From Dicaeum eximium (Eukaryota > Chordata > Aves > Passeriformes > Dicaeidae): DNA of 64,000 nucleotides. Location: NCBI GenBank assembly GCA_013396995.1, contig VWZP01005658.1:2604453-2668452 (forward strand), in the 5' to 3' direction. Position numbers and translations under genes: made by a program. Below are positions 63,621 through 64,000 of this stretch, one piece after another (the stretch's first letter is position 1; each line of letters opens with the position of its first letter). Under the pieces are notes generated by a model that worked only from the letters and a program-made list of their open reading frames with translations, did not search any database and was not told the DNA's origin.

Positions 63621-64000
63621 CCTGGAGGGGCTGAGAGCAGTCAGGGGTCACCAAAAGCTGAGGGTGTGACTGGGCAATGGCTCTGTGCTCACACCCACAG
63701 CCCTGGCATCTCTGCTGGCACTGGGAGCCAGCCCAGCTCCAAGGTATCTTGGTAGGTCAGTGTGCACTCTCCTAAGGTCCTGCACTGTTTGAAAAAGAGT
63801 GAGGAACAAAGTGACCAAACCTTAAATTTAGAAATGATATATGGAGACTTTTACATAGAAAGAATCTCTGTGCTTCTGCTGATTTTGCATAATTCTGGCA
63901 GAGGAGGAGGCTCTGTATAGTGTTAGATTTACTGTTAAATTCCTTTTCTGAGGCTTTCAAGGAGGGCATGGTACATGCTTCCTTGAGCAGGCTGCAGAAG
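63621..64000. other. Non-coding end of window
   Basis: A G+C-richer piece (about 63580-63745) followed by ordinary sequence to the edge. No gene or element recognised. Confidence 0.5.

Noticed and set aside
1..64000. CRISPR arrays, operons, ribosome-binding sites, rRNA or tRNA genes
   Set aside because: None seen. Repeat content (CR1, LTR, microsatellites) and gene density point to vertebrate nuclear DNA.

Overview
The window looks like non-coding bird nuclear DNA. It is AT-leaning (roughly 40% G+C by eye) and poor in repeats. It carries a short 3'-end relic of a CR1 retroposon, two related LTR-like copies, scattered simple repeats and several small tandem duplications. I see no prokaryotic genes, operons, rRNA, tRNA or CRISPR array. 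Bird (Aves) is an inference from the CR1 tail and the low repeat load; I cannot name a species. One ambiguous base (N) at 39108 shows this is an assembled draft scaffold.

Layout: 1-22 kb is plain unique sequence with G+C-richer patches at about 2.2-2.6, 5.3-5.7 and 9.4-9.9 kb and a 43-bp tandem duplication at 17.6 kb. A first LTR-like element lies at 22.1-22.4 kb. A strongly G+C-rich patch lies at 25.2-25.9 kb, and the CR1 relic with a (TG)n run at 27.7 kb. A second copy of the LTR-like element is at 35.1-35.4 kb, in the same orientation. A short-range duplication with the N base inside it is at 39.0-39.3 kb. From 39.3 to 58.5 kb the sequence is mostly unique, with an octamer/homeodomain-motif cluster at 53.95 kb. 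The last 6 kb holds the best exon candidate (58.6-58.9 kb) and a stretch that reads as broken coding sequence upstream of a 24-T run (62.65-63.6 kb).

No complete gene can be supported. The most interesting possibility is that the right two-thirds of the window is the 3' part of a large minus-strand gene. Candidate exon A (58584-58892) is open, flanked by an AG acceptor and a GTAAGT donor, and ends in phase 2. Candidate last exon C2 (31622-31817) begins in phase 2, ends in a stop and is followed about 85 bases later by AATAAA. A second chain, A to B (37922-38028) to C1 (33858-33973), is also phase compatible. I recognise none of the products. Open frames of this length arise by chance in 64 kb, so these calls are hypotheses, not annotation. 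Otherwise the window reads as intron or intergenic sequence.
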